Below, in pieces: positions 16,179 to 24,769 of a stretch of DNA of 60,928 nt. Positions within the stretch are counted from its first letter, which is position 1. The number at the start of each line of letters is the position of its first letter. The stretch is from the NCBI GenBank assembly GCA_028695495.1, contig JAQVIX010000007.1, positions 1 to 60,928 on the forward strand, in the 5' to 3' direction. The notes below the pieces were generated by a model, which worked only from the letters and a program-made list of their open reading frames with translations, did not search any database and was not told where the DNA came from. Source of the stretch: Candidatus Cloacimonadota bacterium. Lineage in GTDB: Bacteria; Cloacimonadota; Cloacimonadia; Cloacimonadales; Cloacimonadaceae. Made by a program: the position numbers and the translations under genes.

Positions 16179-16771
16179 TTAACAATATCGTCCATCTTCT
16201 CGAAAAAACAGTGCATCATGGAATATGAAAGCTTATGCTCCAAGCTCAATTGGTGAGCGCTTTTCTTTGCATTATTTATGGCAGTATCCGTTTTATCTCT
16301 TAGTTTTGGGTACAATTGCGCTTGATATTTTTTGTTTTTTGTATATCCCGCCAATCTATCCGCTTTATCGAGCTCAGCTATAGCGTCTTTGCAATTCACC
16401 ATATATTTATTCTTATAAATAAAGTGCAAAAGAAACCAAAACTCTAAGCATGGCATGGATTCAATAAAAGTGAGTTTTTCCGATTTATCGCAAAGCTTAG
16501 TTTTGATATCATTATATTTTGTCATCAAGCCCTGCTGATGCAAGGTATCCATATCGAGGATACAAAAATGATAAACTGGCAGTTCTGGTTCCTGTTCGGA
16601 TACATCCTGCTCAATGTCTTCCATCAACTTTTGCAAAGTTCCTCGCAATTTGGGTTTAAACTTTGGTTTTATCCCGTTGTACTTATCGTTGATTACGGCG
16701 TTAATATAGATTCTTTCTGTATCGCCTTCACAATGGACGTTTACTACCTTTTTTAACGGGATTTTATTCAT
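16175..16771 (-). CDS. RloB/AbiLii-like TOPRIM-type protein
   Basis: About 198 aa. Conserved TOPRIM-like points are Glu in VHCEGDTERIYI, the DxD of ILDMDT (about D73 and D75) and the SMPCLEFWFLLHF block that marks RloB. The C-terminus is Lys-rich and helical. I start at ATG 16769-16771, overlapping the end of the ATPase gene by 8 nt; an upstream in-frame TTG is less likely. RloB-type proteins partner an AAA-15 ATPase and in lactococcal AbiL confer abortive infection. The nuclease activity is family inference. Confidence 0.82.
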   Translation of the reverse strand: MNKIPLKKVVNVHCEGDTERIYINAVINDKYNGIKPKFKPKLRGTLQKLMEDIEQDVSEQEPELPVYHFCILDMDTLHQQGLMTKYNDIKTKLCDKSEKLTFIESMPCLEFWFLLHFIYKNKYMVNCKDAIAELDKADRLAGYTKNKKYQAQLYPKLRDKTDTAINNAKKSAHQLSLEHKLSYSMMHCFFEKMDDIVK

Positions 16772-18053
16772 CACCAATAGAGCCCTTCAAGACCAAACCA
16801 AGGTTAAGGGTTCCGCCCACGGCCCCGCTTCGGTACAGTTTCCGCAAGGATTTTATATTATCAATCTCGTAGTCTGATATTTTGGTTAAGAGCGTGGCGC
16901 CATTATCTCCTCTATCTGTAATCCAAATTGCATCTCTGCTTATCACTTCGTGCATATCCAAAATGGAGGTATTTTGAGAAGTAAAAAGAAACTGACATTC
17001 ACGGGCATTACTAAGATAGCTTGCGATAAAATGCTCAATCAAATATTCGTGCATAGAACGCTCAATTTCGTCTATCATTATGATTTTATTCTTTTCTTGT
17101 GCCCAGCATAAAAAACCGCAAAGTTCAAAGAAGCGAATTGTGCCGTCGGATTGTTCAGTAAGATTCAACTTAAACGAGCCATCCGAAACCTCGTGATGCA
17201 GATATATTTCTGTATCCGATAAGGTGTCAGGCAGTTCTTGACCGCTTTCCTGTGCCATTTGTTTTAGAATCTTAGCTATAGGAATCGAATCAAAGGGAAC
17301 TTCTTTGCTCTGAACCTCGATGTCCTGAACAATGAAGTCTGCATTTTGCAACTGCTTTACATAAAAAGCTTTATAATCTTTGCCTTCGTTTTTGCCCAAA
17401 AACTTATCAATGCTCCAGCTTCGTAAATCCGTTTTCGGTAAAACTACCTGAGCCAGGCTGTTTTTGAACCAATCGTAAGCACTTTGCATAGGTCCGGAAT
17501 ATTGATAATCTTTGAGACGCGTTAGGATGGATTGAGTGTGCGTAGTAAGTTCCAAATTGCCTATCAGGCTCTCATTTGCGCCACTTCCAGACCAATCATA
17601 GGCATATTCTATCGTCCCATTTTCCGCTTTTAACGTTCGTTCAAATATTAATTGAAACTTATTATTAGTTGCTTCGCTCAAGCTCTCGCGGATTATCTTA
17701 TGTGTATTCAAACAAAGAGAATACTTGTAAACAACGTCTTTATAAACATATTCAAGGTCAAAACAACTGTCCTTATCACGATCAAGCTCAAAAGGCGTAA
17801 TCCCCGTCGGCTTGTCTTTATCCGCACTTTTATTGAGGATAAAATACCTTAAAAACTCTATCGCCAGCAGGATATTCGTCTTACCGGAGGCATTTTTACC
17901 AATAAACATGGCCAGCTTCAATAAACGCAAACCCAAAGCAGGATATTCCTGGATGTAATATTCGCTAAAATCATCGGGGCTTGTTGCCCGAAAATCAAGG
18001 CTTATCTCATCCCGCAAAGAGCGGAAGTTCTTTACTGTGAATCTAATTATCAC
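16764..18053 (-). CDS. AAA-15/AAA-21 ATPase, RloA/AbiLi-like
   Basis: The 429-aa ABC-type ATPase opens with IIRFTVKNFRSLRDEI and Walker A FIGKNASGKTN (52-59), a signature-like SDGTIRFFEL region and Walker B KIIMIDEIERSMH, with the switch region LFTSQN. The start is GTG (18051-18053) with AGGAG 7 bp before it. This family is the ATP-hydrolysing half of two-gene defence modules in which the partner is a TOPRIM or HNH nuclease; the RloB-like partner follows immediately. ATPase state probably holds the nuclease inactive until infection. Confidence 0.87.
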   Translation of the reverse strand: MIIRFTVKNFRSLRDEISLDFRATSPDDFSEYYIQEYPALGLRLLKLAMFIGKNASGKTNILLAIEFLRYFILNKSADKDKPTGITPFELDRDKDSCFDLEYVYKDVVYKYSLCLNTHKIIRESLSEATNNKFQLIFERTLKAENGTIEYAYDWSGSGANESLIGNLELTTHTQSILTRLKDYQYSGPMQSAYDWFKNSLAQVVLPKTDLRSWSIDKFLGKNEGKDYKAFYVKQLQNADFIVQDIEVQSKEVPFDSIPIAKILKQMAQESGQELPDTLSDTEIYLHHEVSDGSFKLNLTEQSDGTIRFFELCGFLCWAQEKNKIIMIDEIERSMHEYLIEHFIASYLSNARECQFLFTSQNTSILDMHEVISRDAIWITDRGDNGATLLTKISDYEIDNIKSLRKLYRSGAVGGTLNLGLVLKGSIGDE

Positions 18054-19009
18054 TTGTTATCTCCTGGAATTGTGGGGGTGTGAACTTGATTGCTGGCACC
18101 GTAAATGCGGGAATAATGTGTGAATGATTGTTTAAGCTATCCAGACGGGATTGTTCTTTATTCTGACTCAAATAAACGCCAAACTAAAGTCCCGTCAGGA
18201 AAGCTTGTAGATGTTAATTGTCCGACCCTGAGGCTGGGGTTTCTTTGTTTATAGTAGAAACCCCATTAAAACTGAAATCAATATGCTCAGAGGTTTTTCC
18301 AACCAAGGCAACTGAGATTTCAGATAATACCTTACAGTCTTAGCAAAGCTATACTGAATCAGCTACTAAACGATATATAGAAGCATCGCAAACAAAGCTA
18401 ATGGCGTAAAGCCATACACAGCCAAGATGATGAGTAGCTTAATCAGGAATCTTACAATGATTTTGCTATTGCCTTCGAAATGGCTAAAAATTAGCATTTC
18501 AAGAAGCTATTCGACTGCATAGGCATTGAAAAGCAACTAAATGAATGATTTATTATTCATTAATACTCCTTCGTCCCTATTGATATAAGAACTATTTTTT
18601 TTATTCTTTGGGATATCTGCCCCAACGTATACGCCAGTTTTCATTATAAGCATTCTGTTAAAAAAACGAAAAAGTATCTCTTCCTATTTTGCACTACAAC
18701 TGGATCATGTGGAACCTTAAATACTACTTATTACATTATGTACAAACCATGCATTTAAGGATTTAACCATGATTGCTACACTGTAATTACTGCCAATTAA
18801 ACAAAAAGACTCATTAAAAAATGCTCTTGTTCAAGCTTAGTGAGTAAAGATATATATAAATAATGCTCTCAATATGAGTCCCAACCCCGCCAGACAAAAA
18901 AAATTGAAAAATGTAGTTCCCACAATAATCATAAGTGCTTGCAGGGCAGGTGTGTAAGTGCTCAATGTGGTAAGGTTTGGTTAATAACCTGAGAATCGGA
19001 AAAACATCT
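18054..19009. other. 956-bp gap without recognised gene
   Basis: No frame has credible coding character. It contains the ribosome site of the GTG-started ATPase gene (18060s), a hairpin at 18236-18264 and A+T-rich sequence to 19009. Promoter elements for the AbiL-like pair should lie at about 18070-18200 but no strong -35/-10 pair stands out. It could be eroded remnants of inserted DNA. Confidence 0.5.
18236..18264. repeat. perfect 8-bp hairpin
   Basis: GGGGTTTC (18236-18243) and GAAACCCC (18257-18264) are exact inverted repeats with a 13-nt loop. No T-run follows on either strand, so it is not a clear terminator. Confidence 0.4.
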
Positions 19010-20005
19010 TCAACCACTCGTAGAATTCGATATATAAATAGCAAATGCCACAAACACCAAGGTCATACAAGTTATAACCTGAGTCAGTTGCAACATAGCC
19101 AAAGCTGAGGGAGAACTTAGGCATGAGCATTGATCCAGATAACTATTTGAATAAAATAGTCCACTTTGAAAACTGCTTACAAAACCTCGCCAAATATGGT
19201 GTTTCATTCCATCATCAGCATTGAGCAACCAATAAACAACAGAATAATTTAGTACGCTCTCGAAAAGGCTTGTAAACGCAAGCAGAAGCCGTTCATGTGA
19301 CTTCAATTTTGACGACTTATTCTTTTCCAGAGTATCTTTTCCAAAAGCTATTGTAATCTCAAATGATCGTGACAAGGTTCGTAGCACAACGAAAGAAATA
19401 ATAAAACCAAACCAAAATACAGAACCAGTGCGATATATCATAACTGCAACGATTGCTAAGACAAACGACGCTATCAGATTAGCCCTATTCAGATAAGCTA
19501 TAAATTGAGTCTTTCCGCATCTTTTAGTTTTCCCCACATCGTCACTATTTATTTTCATTAACTTGCTCTTAAACAAATGTGCAAAAAACCAGCTCGGTGA
19601 CGCAATGAACAAAAATAACTGACAGCACCCATTTAGTTTAGTCTTTGGAGTACTATTTATTAAATCATCATTTTGACATATTGAATATATAATACACGCA
19701 ATAGCATACGTGATAACTACAAAAGTGACCGCGGATACTGTTATCACCTCAATCCCAATCCGGCAATGGCTCTCCCCCAAGAAACACCCAATTGCCAATC
19801 CCCATAAGAGCATCAATAAAAACACGATCAATCCTTGATGGAATTTAAACGAATAGAGGTCATACCCATCACTTGTAGACTCTCTCAGGGGCACACTGCC
19901 TTTGATGAATTTGGTATTATTCGACACTTTGTTAGCAATTATAAAATTAAAAAGATTAATACTTAGTAAACGTTTCTCTTGCTTTTGCATAAGATTGTAC
20001 TCCAA
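19010..20005 (-). CDS. multi-pass membrane protein, channel-like, copy 2
   Basis: The 331-aa paralogue of the gene at 9981-10946. Alignment by eye is strongest from LRTLSRSFEITIAFGKD through HERLLLAFTSLFE, VLNYSVVYWLL, FQSGLFYSNSYLDQC and LAMLQLTQVITCMTLVFVAFAIYIS, where more than half the residues match. The N-terminal 30 residues and the hydrophilic loop after TM2 differ freely. Six or seven hydrophobic segments are predicted. It stands alone, flanked by a long empty gap and a glycan pseudogene, so it appears able to work (or persist) without the DUF4062 neighbour. Not assignable to a named family. Confidence 0.7.
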   Translation of the reverse strand: MEYNLMQKQEKRLLSINLFNFIIANKVSNNTKFIKGSVPLRESTSDGYDLYSFKFHQGLIVFLLMLLWGLAIGCFLGESHCRIGIEVITVSAVTFVVITYAIACIIYSICQNDDLINSTPKTKLNGCCQLFLFIASPSWFFAHLFKSKLMKINSDDVGKTKRCGKTQFIAYLNRANLIASFVLAIVAVMIYRTGSVFWFGFIISFVVLRTLSRSFEITIAFGKDTLEKNKSSKLKSHERLLLAFTSLFESVLNYSVVYWLLNADDGMKHHIWRGFVSSFQSGLFYSNSYLDQCSCLSSPSALAMLQLTQVITCMTLVFVAFAIYISNSTSG

Positions 20006-20248
20006 AATTCGTTCAACAGAACAGATTGCTTACATATGACCAATCATTAATTCAGATGGAAGTAGATTTATGTTTTAATATCTAAAATCGATCCAGTTTA
20101 GATGGCATAAAAATGCACAAAACCAGCAGTGTAATCAGTGGAATGTAAACATGCATGTTTTAGTTTTAACTTCGTTATATGGAGACCTGTCGAATCCTAC
20201 AGCCTTTCACCTCATGTGGCAAAACCAACAAATCGACAACAGATAAGC

Positions 20249-20272
20249 AAAGCTACCACTCAACGCTTTTAC
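20249..20272. repeat. 24-bp block shared with 11126-11149
   Basis: Second copy of the block described at 11126, with three C/T differences. It lies 244 bp upstream (minus sense) of membrane protein copy 2. In this copy 52 bp separate it from the GTCGAATCC match, against 20 bp at the first copy, so the surrounding DNA has diverged. Confidence 0.55.
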
Positions 20273-20287
20273 ACTCCACTTACTCTT

Positions 20288-20979
20288 TCAGCGCCAAAAC
20301 CCATCTATCACCTTCACCACCCGCTCCGCCGTCTTCCCATCCCAATACATGGGAATAGTCCCTTTTTTCACCTTGCCATCCAATATCTCATAACAATAGC
20401 GAATAATGCTTTTTGTATCCAAAGGCACCAATTGATTTGTGCCTTCGCTAATGGTGATGGGGCGCTCGGTATTCTCTCTCAGAGTAAGGCAGGGAACCCC
20501 AAAAAAGGTGGATTCTTCCTGGATGCCGCCGGAATCCGTAAGAATGAACTTTGCGTGCATTTGCAGCCACATAAAGTCCAGATACCCGATGGGCTCGCTG
20601 ATAATGAGATTGGGGACCGATTCCAGCAGGGGATTAAGCCCCAAACGCTCGATATTCTTGCGCGTTCTGGGGTGCATGGGAAAGACTAAGCTTATCTTTT
20701 TGCCTATCTCGGCAAAGGCATTTAAGAGCGTTTTGAGACCAGAAACTTCATCCACATTGGAGGGGCGATGCAGGGTGATAAGCGCAAAATCCAAATCCCG
20801 TTTAAAGCCCAAAACTTCATGTAAATTGGAGCCTTCCGCCTTTGCTTTGTGCTCGATCAGCGAATCAATCATGATATTGCCCACCAGATGTATCTTCTCT
20901 GGCGCCACACCCTCTTTGAGCAGGTTTTCATCGCCATCTGCCGAAGGAGTGAGCAAGATAGCATACTTATTTTAGATAA
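20288..20979 (-). pseudogene. wecB: truncated UDP-GlcNAc 2-epimerase (wecB) remnant
   Basis: About 222 aa from a TTG at 20954-20956; homology begins slightly earlier (AILLTPSADGDENLLKEG) and matches the intact WecB at 37360-38496 from its residue 150 onward. The N-terminal Rossmann lobe is missing, together with the active-site residues it carries. The C-terminal lobe, with TDSGGIQEES, the CLTLRENTERPIT block and the UDP-site region, is intact. Missing half the active-site cleft, it should not be catalytic. An in-frame TAA just upstream and overlap with the end of the neighbouring gene show the break point at about 20979. Confidence 0.85.
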
Positions 20980-22007
20980 TGCAAGACTCTTTCTACCATG
21001 AAGTCCGTAATCTCAATATATATATCATTAACCTTGTCTCTCATGGTCTCTTGATATGCTATGGGGTCGGACATCATGGCTATTTTTTCTAATTCTTCAG
21101 GCACACTATTCACATCTACCTTTTTCAACGCACCCAGCTTTATCAATTCCTGATTTACAAGCATATCCCTTATCCCACAATACAGGCTGGGAACGCCCAA
21201 AACAGCTCCTTCCCTTGCCACGCTATCTCCCGAAGAAACTAAAGCCGCACTATAATACATTAAAGAATTAATGTCAGAAACGGGCTCTTGAAGTACTATC
21301 CAATTTTCTGGATATAGGTGTCTTACAGATTTGTCTTCCAATGACATAACAACCTGATAATCCTTAGGAAAACTCTTCGATATCGTGCTGATCAATAACT
21401 CCTTTTGATTTCGGTAATTTGCACTTTTTGTGGTCACTTCCCGGACAAAAATATAGCCCTTCTCTTTCAAGTTGTATTCATCTAAAACTCTCTTCGATGG
21501 GCTAAAATATTTTTTTGATAAGTATGCACCTTGTTTGGTATATGGCTTGTAAATCATATTTTTCTTGCGTTTACTCCAATCTGCTGGTACATATTTTTCT
21601 GTTGCCACAAAGCTCTCTATGAATAAAGAAAACGACAACTCTATATCATCGGAAAACTGCAAAACTTTCGCTCCAGTGATTAGAGCTGATAGATCATTGG
21701 GGAAATTACCTGGGCTCATTGATACCTTGGGTTTGTGTTTCATTGCATAAAAAAGGGTTGTTATAAAAGAAAGCAAATGAGTGCCAAATATCTTTCCTAT
21801 CATCGTATGTTTCCACGTAGATATAGGAATTATATGAATCCTGTTATCCATTTCTTTTTTTGCAATTTTTGGCAAGCGACCTCTTCGCAATACAAAGAGA
21901 AAAATCTCAATATTGTGTTTTAAAAGCTCATGTGTTGCATTTCTAAAGAGATTAAAGTCTGTAATATGATGACTGAAAACAAAAATAACACTTTTCATTA
22001 TTCTCAC
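20967..22007 (-). CDS. DUF354-like glycosyltransferase-fold protein
   Basis: The 346-aa protein has a GT-B-like arrangement: N-terminal VIFVFSHHITDFNLFRNATHEL, a mid-protein SMSPGNFPND, and a C-terminal SSGDSVAREGAVLGVPSLY motif that resembles the donor-binding loop of MurG/WecB-like enzymes and is typical of DUF354. Such proteins occur beside WecB and ATP-grasp genes in archaeal and bacterial surface-glycan loci. Exact reaction unknown. Its last codons run into the truncated wecB stub, so its natural C-terminus may have been altered. Confidence 0.72.
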   Translation of the reverse strand: MRIMKSVIFVFSHHITDFNLFRNATHELLKHNIEIFLFVLRRGRLPKIAKKEMDNRIHIIPISTWKHTMIGKIFGTHLLSFITTLFYAMKHKPKVSMSPGNFPNDLSALITGAKVLQFSDDIELSFSLFIESFVATEKYVPADWSKRKKNMIYKPYTKQGAYLSKKYFSPSKRVLDEYNLKEKGYIFVREVTTKSANYRNQKELLISTISKSFPKDYQVVMSLEDKSVRHLYPENWIVLQEPVSDINSLMYYSAALVSSGDSVAREGAVLGVPSLYCGIRDMLVNQELIKLGALKKVDVNSVPEELEKIAMMSDPIAYQETMRDKVNDIYIEITDFMVERVLHYLK

Positions 22008-22017
22008 CTTTAGTTTT

Positions 22018-23253
22018 TTATCTATTCTTCACAAACCTGCCCAAAAGCATCGCATACTTAAAGAAAGGCACCGGGTCTTTGATATCCCAGGTAGCCTCAT
22101 GAAATGACTTATAGCTGCGTAAAATCTCTTTCGGGGATTCCATTCTTTTGATTACGCGTTTCAGGGAATACACCAGATCTGTATAAACATTTAGCCAGAT
22201 AGTATCCAATTTATAGTCAATATGCTGTGGCAATACGCCTTCGTGCACATAGTGATAGATCATATTGGGATAATCTATACCGCAATGGCCTGCCAACCCA
22301 ACCCAAAGCCAGGTGCGCGCGTTGATTTCAATTAGCTTGGGAATACCATCCCGGCTATCTCGTAGCCATTCAATTTCACAAACGCCGGTAAAGCCCAATT
22401 TCTGTATCAAATTCTTGCTTAAATCCAGCATATCGGCTTCAAACATACTTTTGCAGCAGGTGGCGGTGCCAAAAGTGATGGGATGTTCGCGCAGTTTTAC
22501 CCCCATCCAATAGGCATGAATCTCGCCTTTCTGGGCAAATACCGTCACCGACACTGTTTTATGTTCGTAAGGAATCACTTCCTGGATAAAGTATTCATCC
22601 GGCAAAGCTCCCTTCAATTCCGTATCCCATACCCTGGATAAATCTTGTGGTGTTTTTAGCATCAAGGCTTTATGTTTGAATCGCTTATAAAAGCTAAGCC
22701 CTTGATTTCCTTTGATGAGAATCGGATAACGCAAATCCACTTCTGTGGGGTTTTCAGCCACCGGCATTACGGTTTCGGGGATGGGGATATCCGCCGCCTG
22801 GGCAAGCAAGAGCAATTCTTTTTTATTATAGATTTTCTCGATCATATCCAGGTCTTCGGTTATTACCTTATAACGCTCTGCTAAACGCTTTTTATGGCGC
22901 GCAATGGTGTGGACTGCGTGGTCATTAGAAGGGAGTAGCAACCAATCTTTTAGCCCAAATGCCTGCTCCAGCCTCAATAAGAAATCAGCAAAATCATCAC
23001 TTAGATAATCCGGGCATTTGTAGTAAGCTTGGCAATAGCGGGAATAACGCGCCACGCAATCGTCTTTATCCACCACTATTACGGGGATACCTTTTTTGCC
23101 TAAGAGGCGGGTATTGGCGAGACCCTGGACGTGCCCCTCGATGATGATGACGCCCTTTTTTGAAGTTGTCAGTTTACAGTTGTCAGACTTAGGGTTGAAA
23201 CGACTATAGGACTTTATGACTTTAGGACTATAGGACTCGCGCGGATTGTTCAT
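22018..23253 (-). CDS. ATP-grasp carboxylate-amine ligase-like protein
   Basis: The 411-aa protein has an N-terminal preATP-grasp domain (GVIIIEGHVQGLANTRLLGKKG), central lysine-containing strands (YPILIKGNQGLSFYKRF) and the metal-binding EIEWLRD and LIEINARTWLW. Family members join a carboxylate to an amine via acyl phosphate. The first 35 residues (SYSPKVIKSYSRF and following) are translated from a low-complexity repeat array, so the ancestral protein probably began near the KKGVIIIEG segment; the present ATG (23251-23253) overlaps the end of the four-helix gene by 4 nt. In context it may add an amino acid or amine to a glycan precursor. Confidence 0.82.
   Translation of the reverse strand: MNNPRESYSPKVIKSYSRFNPKSDNCKLTTSKKGVIIIEGHVQGLANTRLLGKKGIPVIVVDKDDCVARYSRYCQAYYKCPDYLSDDFADFLLRLEQAFGLKDWLLLPSNDHAVHTIARHKKRLAERYKVITEDLDMIEKIYNKKELLLLAQAADIPIPETVMPVAENPTEVDLRYPILIKGNQGLSFYKRFKHKALMLKTPQDLSRVWDTELKGALPDEYFIQEVIPYEHKTVSVTVFAQKGEIHAYWMGVKLREHPITFGTATCCKSMFEADMLDLSKNLIQKLGFTGVCEIEWLRDSRDGIPKLIEINARTWLWVGLAGHCGIDYPNMIYHYVHEGVLPQHIDYKLDTIWLNVYTDLVYSLKRVIKRMESPKEILRSYKSFHEATWDIKDPVPFFKYAMLLGRFVKNR
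23202..23237 (+). repeat. array A-left, degenerate 16-mer word
   Basis: Two degenerate copies of TTAGGACTATAGGACT (23222-23237 and the related 23206-23221). It is the reverse complement word of the array at 23632-23687 on the other side of the four-helix gene, so the gene sits between inverted arrays. The array is inside the reading frame of the ATP-grasp gene. Another word, TTGTCAGTTTACAGTTGTCAG-like, precedes it at 23166-23187. Confidence 0.8.
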
Positions 23254-23621
23254 ATCGTCCAGTTCTCCGGATTTTTGCCCATTGTTACCAGTTTGCCCAA
23301 CACAATGCTATAAAGATTGTATAACTCTTCGCATTTCTCCCGATCAATATAATCACACTTATAAGCGAATTGTAGCCATACTTGTGTTTCCGCTGTTTCA
23401 CCTTCACAATCAGCCAGTTTTGATACAAAGTTCTTTGGGTATCTTCTTTTTCGGAATGCTTCTGCTAAATTCGCACAGATTGATCTGGATGATCTTCTTA
23501 TTTGATCAGTAAGTGAGTATCTTTCATCCTTTGGAAAACCTTTGGTAAGTTCATAAACATCCATTGCTGCTTCAAATGCGATTTTGTAAACTTCCAGATC
23601 AGTATGATTTCGTATCTTCAT
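23250..23621 (-). CDS. four helix bundle protein (23S rRNA IVS type), copy A
   Basis: The 123-aa protein shows the family hallmarks: DLEVYKIAFEAAMDVYELT helix 1, then SLTDQIRRSSRSICANLAEAFRKR, LADCEGETAETQVWLQFA and the final DREKCEELYNLY helix. The family (Pfam 23S_rRNA_IVP, TIGR02436) was first seen in ORF-bearing intervening sequences of spirochaete 23S rRNA; biochemical role is not settled. It lies between an epimerase and an ATP-grasp gene, unrelated to it, and is bracketed by inverted 16-mer arrays. It appears to be the cargo of an insertion unit. Confidence 0.9.
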   Translation of the reverse strand: MKIRNHTDLEVYKIAFEAAMDVYELTKGFPKDERYSLTDQIRRSSRSICANLAEAFRKRRYPKNFVSKLADCEGETAETQVWLQFAYKCDYIDREKCEELYNLYSIVLGKLVTMGKNPENWTI

Positions 23622-23631
23622 AAAGCCATCC

Positions 23632-23687
23632 AGTCATATAGTCCTAAAGTCATATAGTCCTAAAGTCATATAGTCCTAAAGTCATAT
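23632..23687 (+). repeat. array A-right, 3.5 tandem copies of a 16-mer
   Basis: Exact tandem repeat of AGTCATATAGTCCTAA at 23632, 23648 and 23664 plus a half unit at 23680-23687. It starts 11 bp from the four-helix gene start and ends 2 bp from the stop codon of the epimerase. No variation between units indicates recent expansion. Confidence 0.95.
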
Positions 23688-23689
23688 CG

Positions 23690-24616
23690 TCACAAACTCT
23701 CAATCGTCCTCTCCAGTCCCTCTTTAAAGTCCACTCTCACCTTATAGCCCAGCAACTCCTGCGCTTTTGCAATTCCCGCCAAAGAGTGCTTTACATCGCC
23801 GGTCCTATCCGATTCAAACTTAGGTTCTACACTTGTGCCTAAGATTTCATTTATCATATTTACCAGGTCGATTAGGGTATAGCGTTCGCCACAGGCGATA
23901 TTGATCACTTCTCCGGCGGCTTTGGGGGCGGTGCAGGCTTGGATATTTGCCCACACATTGTTTTCTACAAAGGTAAAATCGCGAGACTGGCTGCCATCAC
24001 CATAAATCACCGGTTCTATCCCATTTTTGATCAGGCGGATGAACTTGGGTATCACGGCTGAATACTGACTATTAGGGTCTTGATTGGGACCAAACACATT
24101 AAAATAGCGCAAAGAAACCGTCTCTAAGCCATATATTTGCGAGAATATCTGGCAATAGCGCTCTTGGGCATATTTGGTTAAAGCATAAGGCGAAAGCGGG
24201 TTTACGGGCATATTTTCCACTTTGGGCAGAGTCTCGCTATTTCCATAGATCGAGGAGGAAGACGCCACCACTACACGCTTAACCGCAAACTCCTTTGCCG
24301 CTTCCAGGATGTTCAGCATACCTAAGATATTCACATCATTGGTGGTAATGGGATCATTGATCGAGCGTGGTACCGAAGGCAAAGCTCCCTGATGCAGGAT
24401 ATAATCCACGCCTTTTACCGCAGAGCGCACAATATGAAAGCTACGTAAATCGCCTTCTATCATAGTAAAGCCAGAAGTTTTCATAAAAGGCAGGATGTTT
24501 TCCCGCTTACCAGTAGAGAAATTATCTAAAACCACTACTTCTTGCCCTTGCTGGAGCAATTCCTTTACGATATTTGAGCCGATAAAGCCGGCGCCACCTG
24601 TTACTAAATATTTCAT
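23690..24616 (-). CDS. NAD-dependent nucleotide-sugar epimerase (WbpP/GalE-like)
   Basis: The 308-aa extended SDR has GGAGFIGSNIV for NAD, the catalytic Ser-Tyr-Lys in SSSIYGN and YALTKYAQERY, and RYFNVFGPNQDPNSQYSAVIP typical of UDP-GlcNAc/GalNAc (WbpP) C4-epimerases. It could convert UDP-GlcNAc to UDP-GalNAc or the uronic-acid equivalents. The TGA is at 23690-23692, directly against the repeat array. A 153-bp gap with a long hairpin separates it from the glycosyltransferase upstream. Confidence 0.88.
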   Translation of the reverse strand: MKYLVTGGAGFIGSNIVKELLQQGQEVVVLDNFSTGKRENILPFMKTSGFTMIEGDLRSFHIVRSAVKGVDYILHQGALPSVPRSINDPITTNDVNILGMLNILEAAKEFAVKRVVVASSSSIYGNSETLPKVENMPVNPLSPYALTKYAQERYCQIFSQIYGLETVSLRYFNVFGPNQDPNSQYSAVIPKFIRLIKNGIEPVIYGDGSQSRDFTFVENNVWANIQACTAPKAAGEVINIACGERYTLIDLVNMINEILGTSVEPKFESDRTGDVKHSLAGIAKAQELLGYKVRVDFKEGLERTIESL

Positions 24617-24697
24617 ATGAATTCCTTTGTTTTACAATTCATTTAGGCAGTTTATACAAGTTAATATCTAAAAAATGCCTTTTCTGAATATATTCTC

Positions 24698-24756
24698 CCT
24701 ATATCCTCTTGAACGCCTCTTGAATGGGTGTTCAGGAGGCGTTCAAGAGGTTATAG
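24698..24756. repeat. long near-perfect hairpin between glycan genes
   Basis: CCTCTTGAACGCCTCTTGAA (24705-24724) pairs with 24731-24750 at 19 of 20 positions plus one G-U, loop TGGGTG; flanking CTATA/TATAG can extend it by 5 bp after one mismatch. No T-run follows on either strand. The two arms also contain internal direct near-repeats of CTTGAA. An RNA-processing or REP-like role is possible. Confidence 0.7.
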
Positions 24757-24769
24757 AGGAAAGTAAGGT

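Noticed and set aside
18814-19053. A 79-aa minus-strand protein at the end of membrane protein copy 2
   Set aside because: Overlaps the real gene's end in another frame and has no protein-like character.
23632-23687. CRISPR array
   Set aside because: The 16-mer repeats are contiguous without spacers and no cas gene is present.
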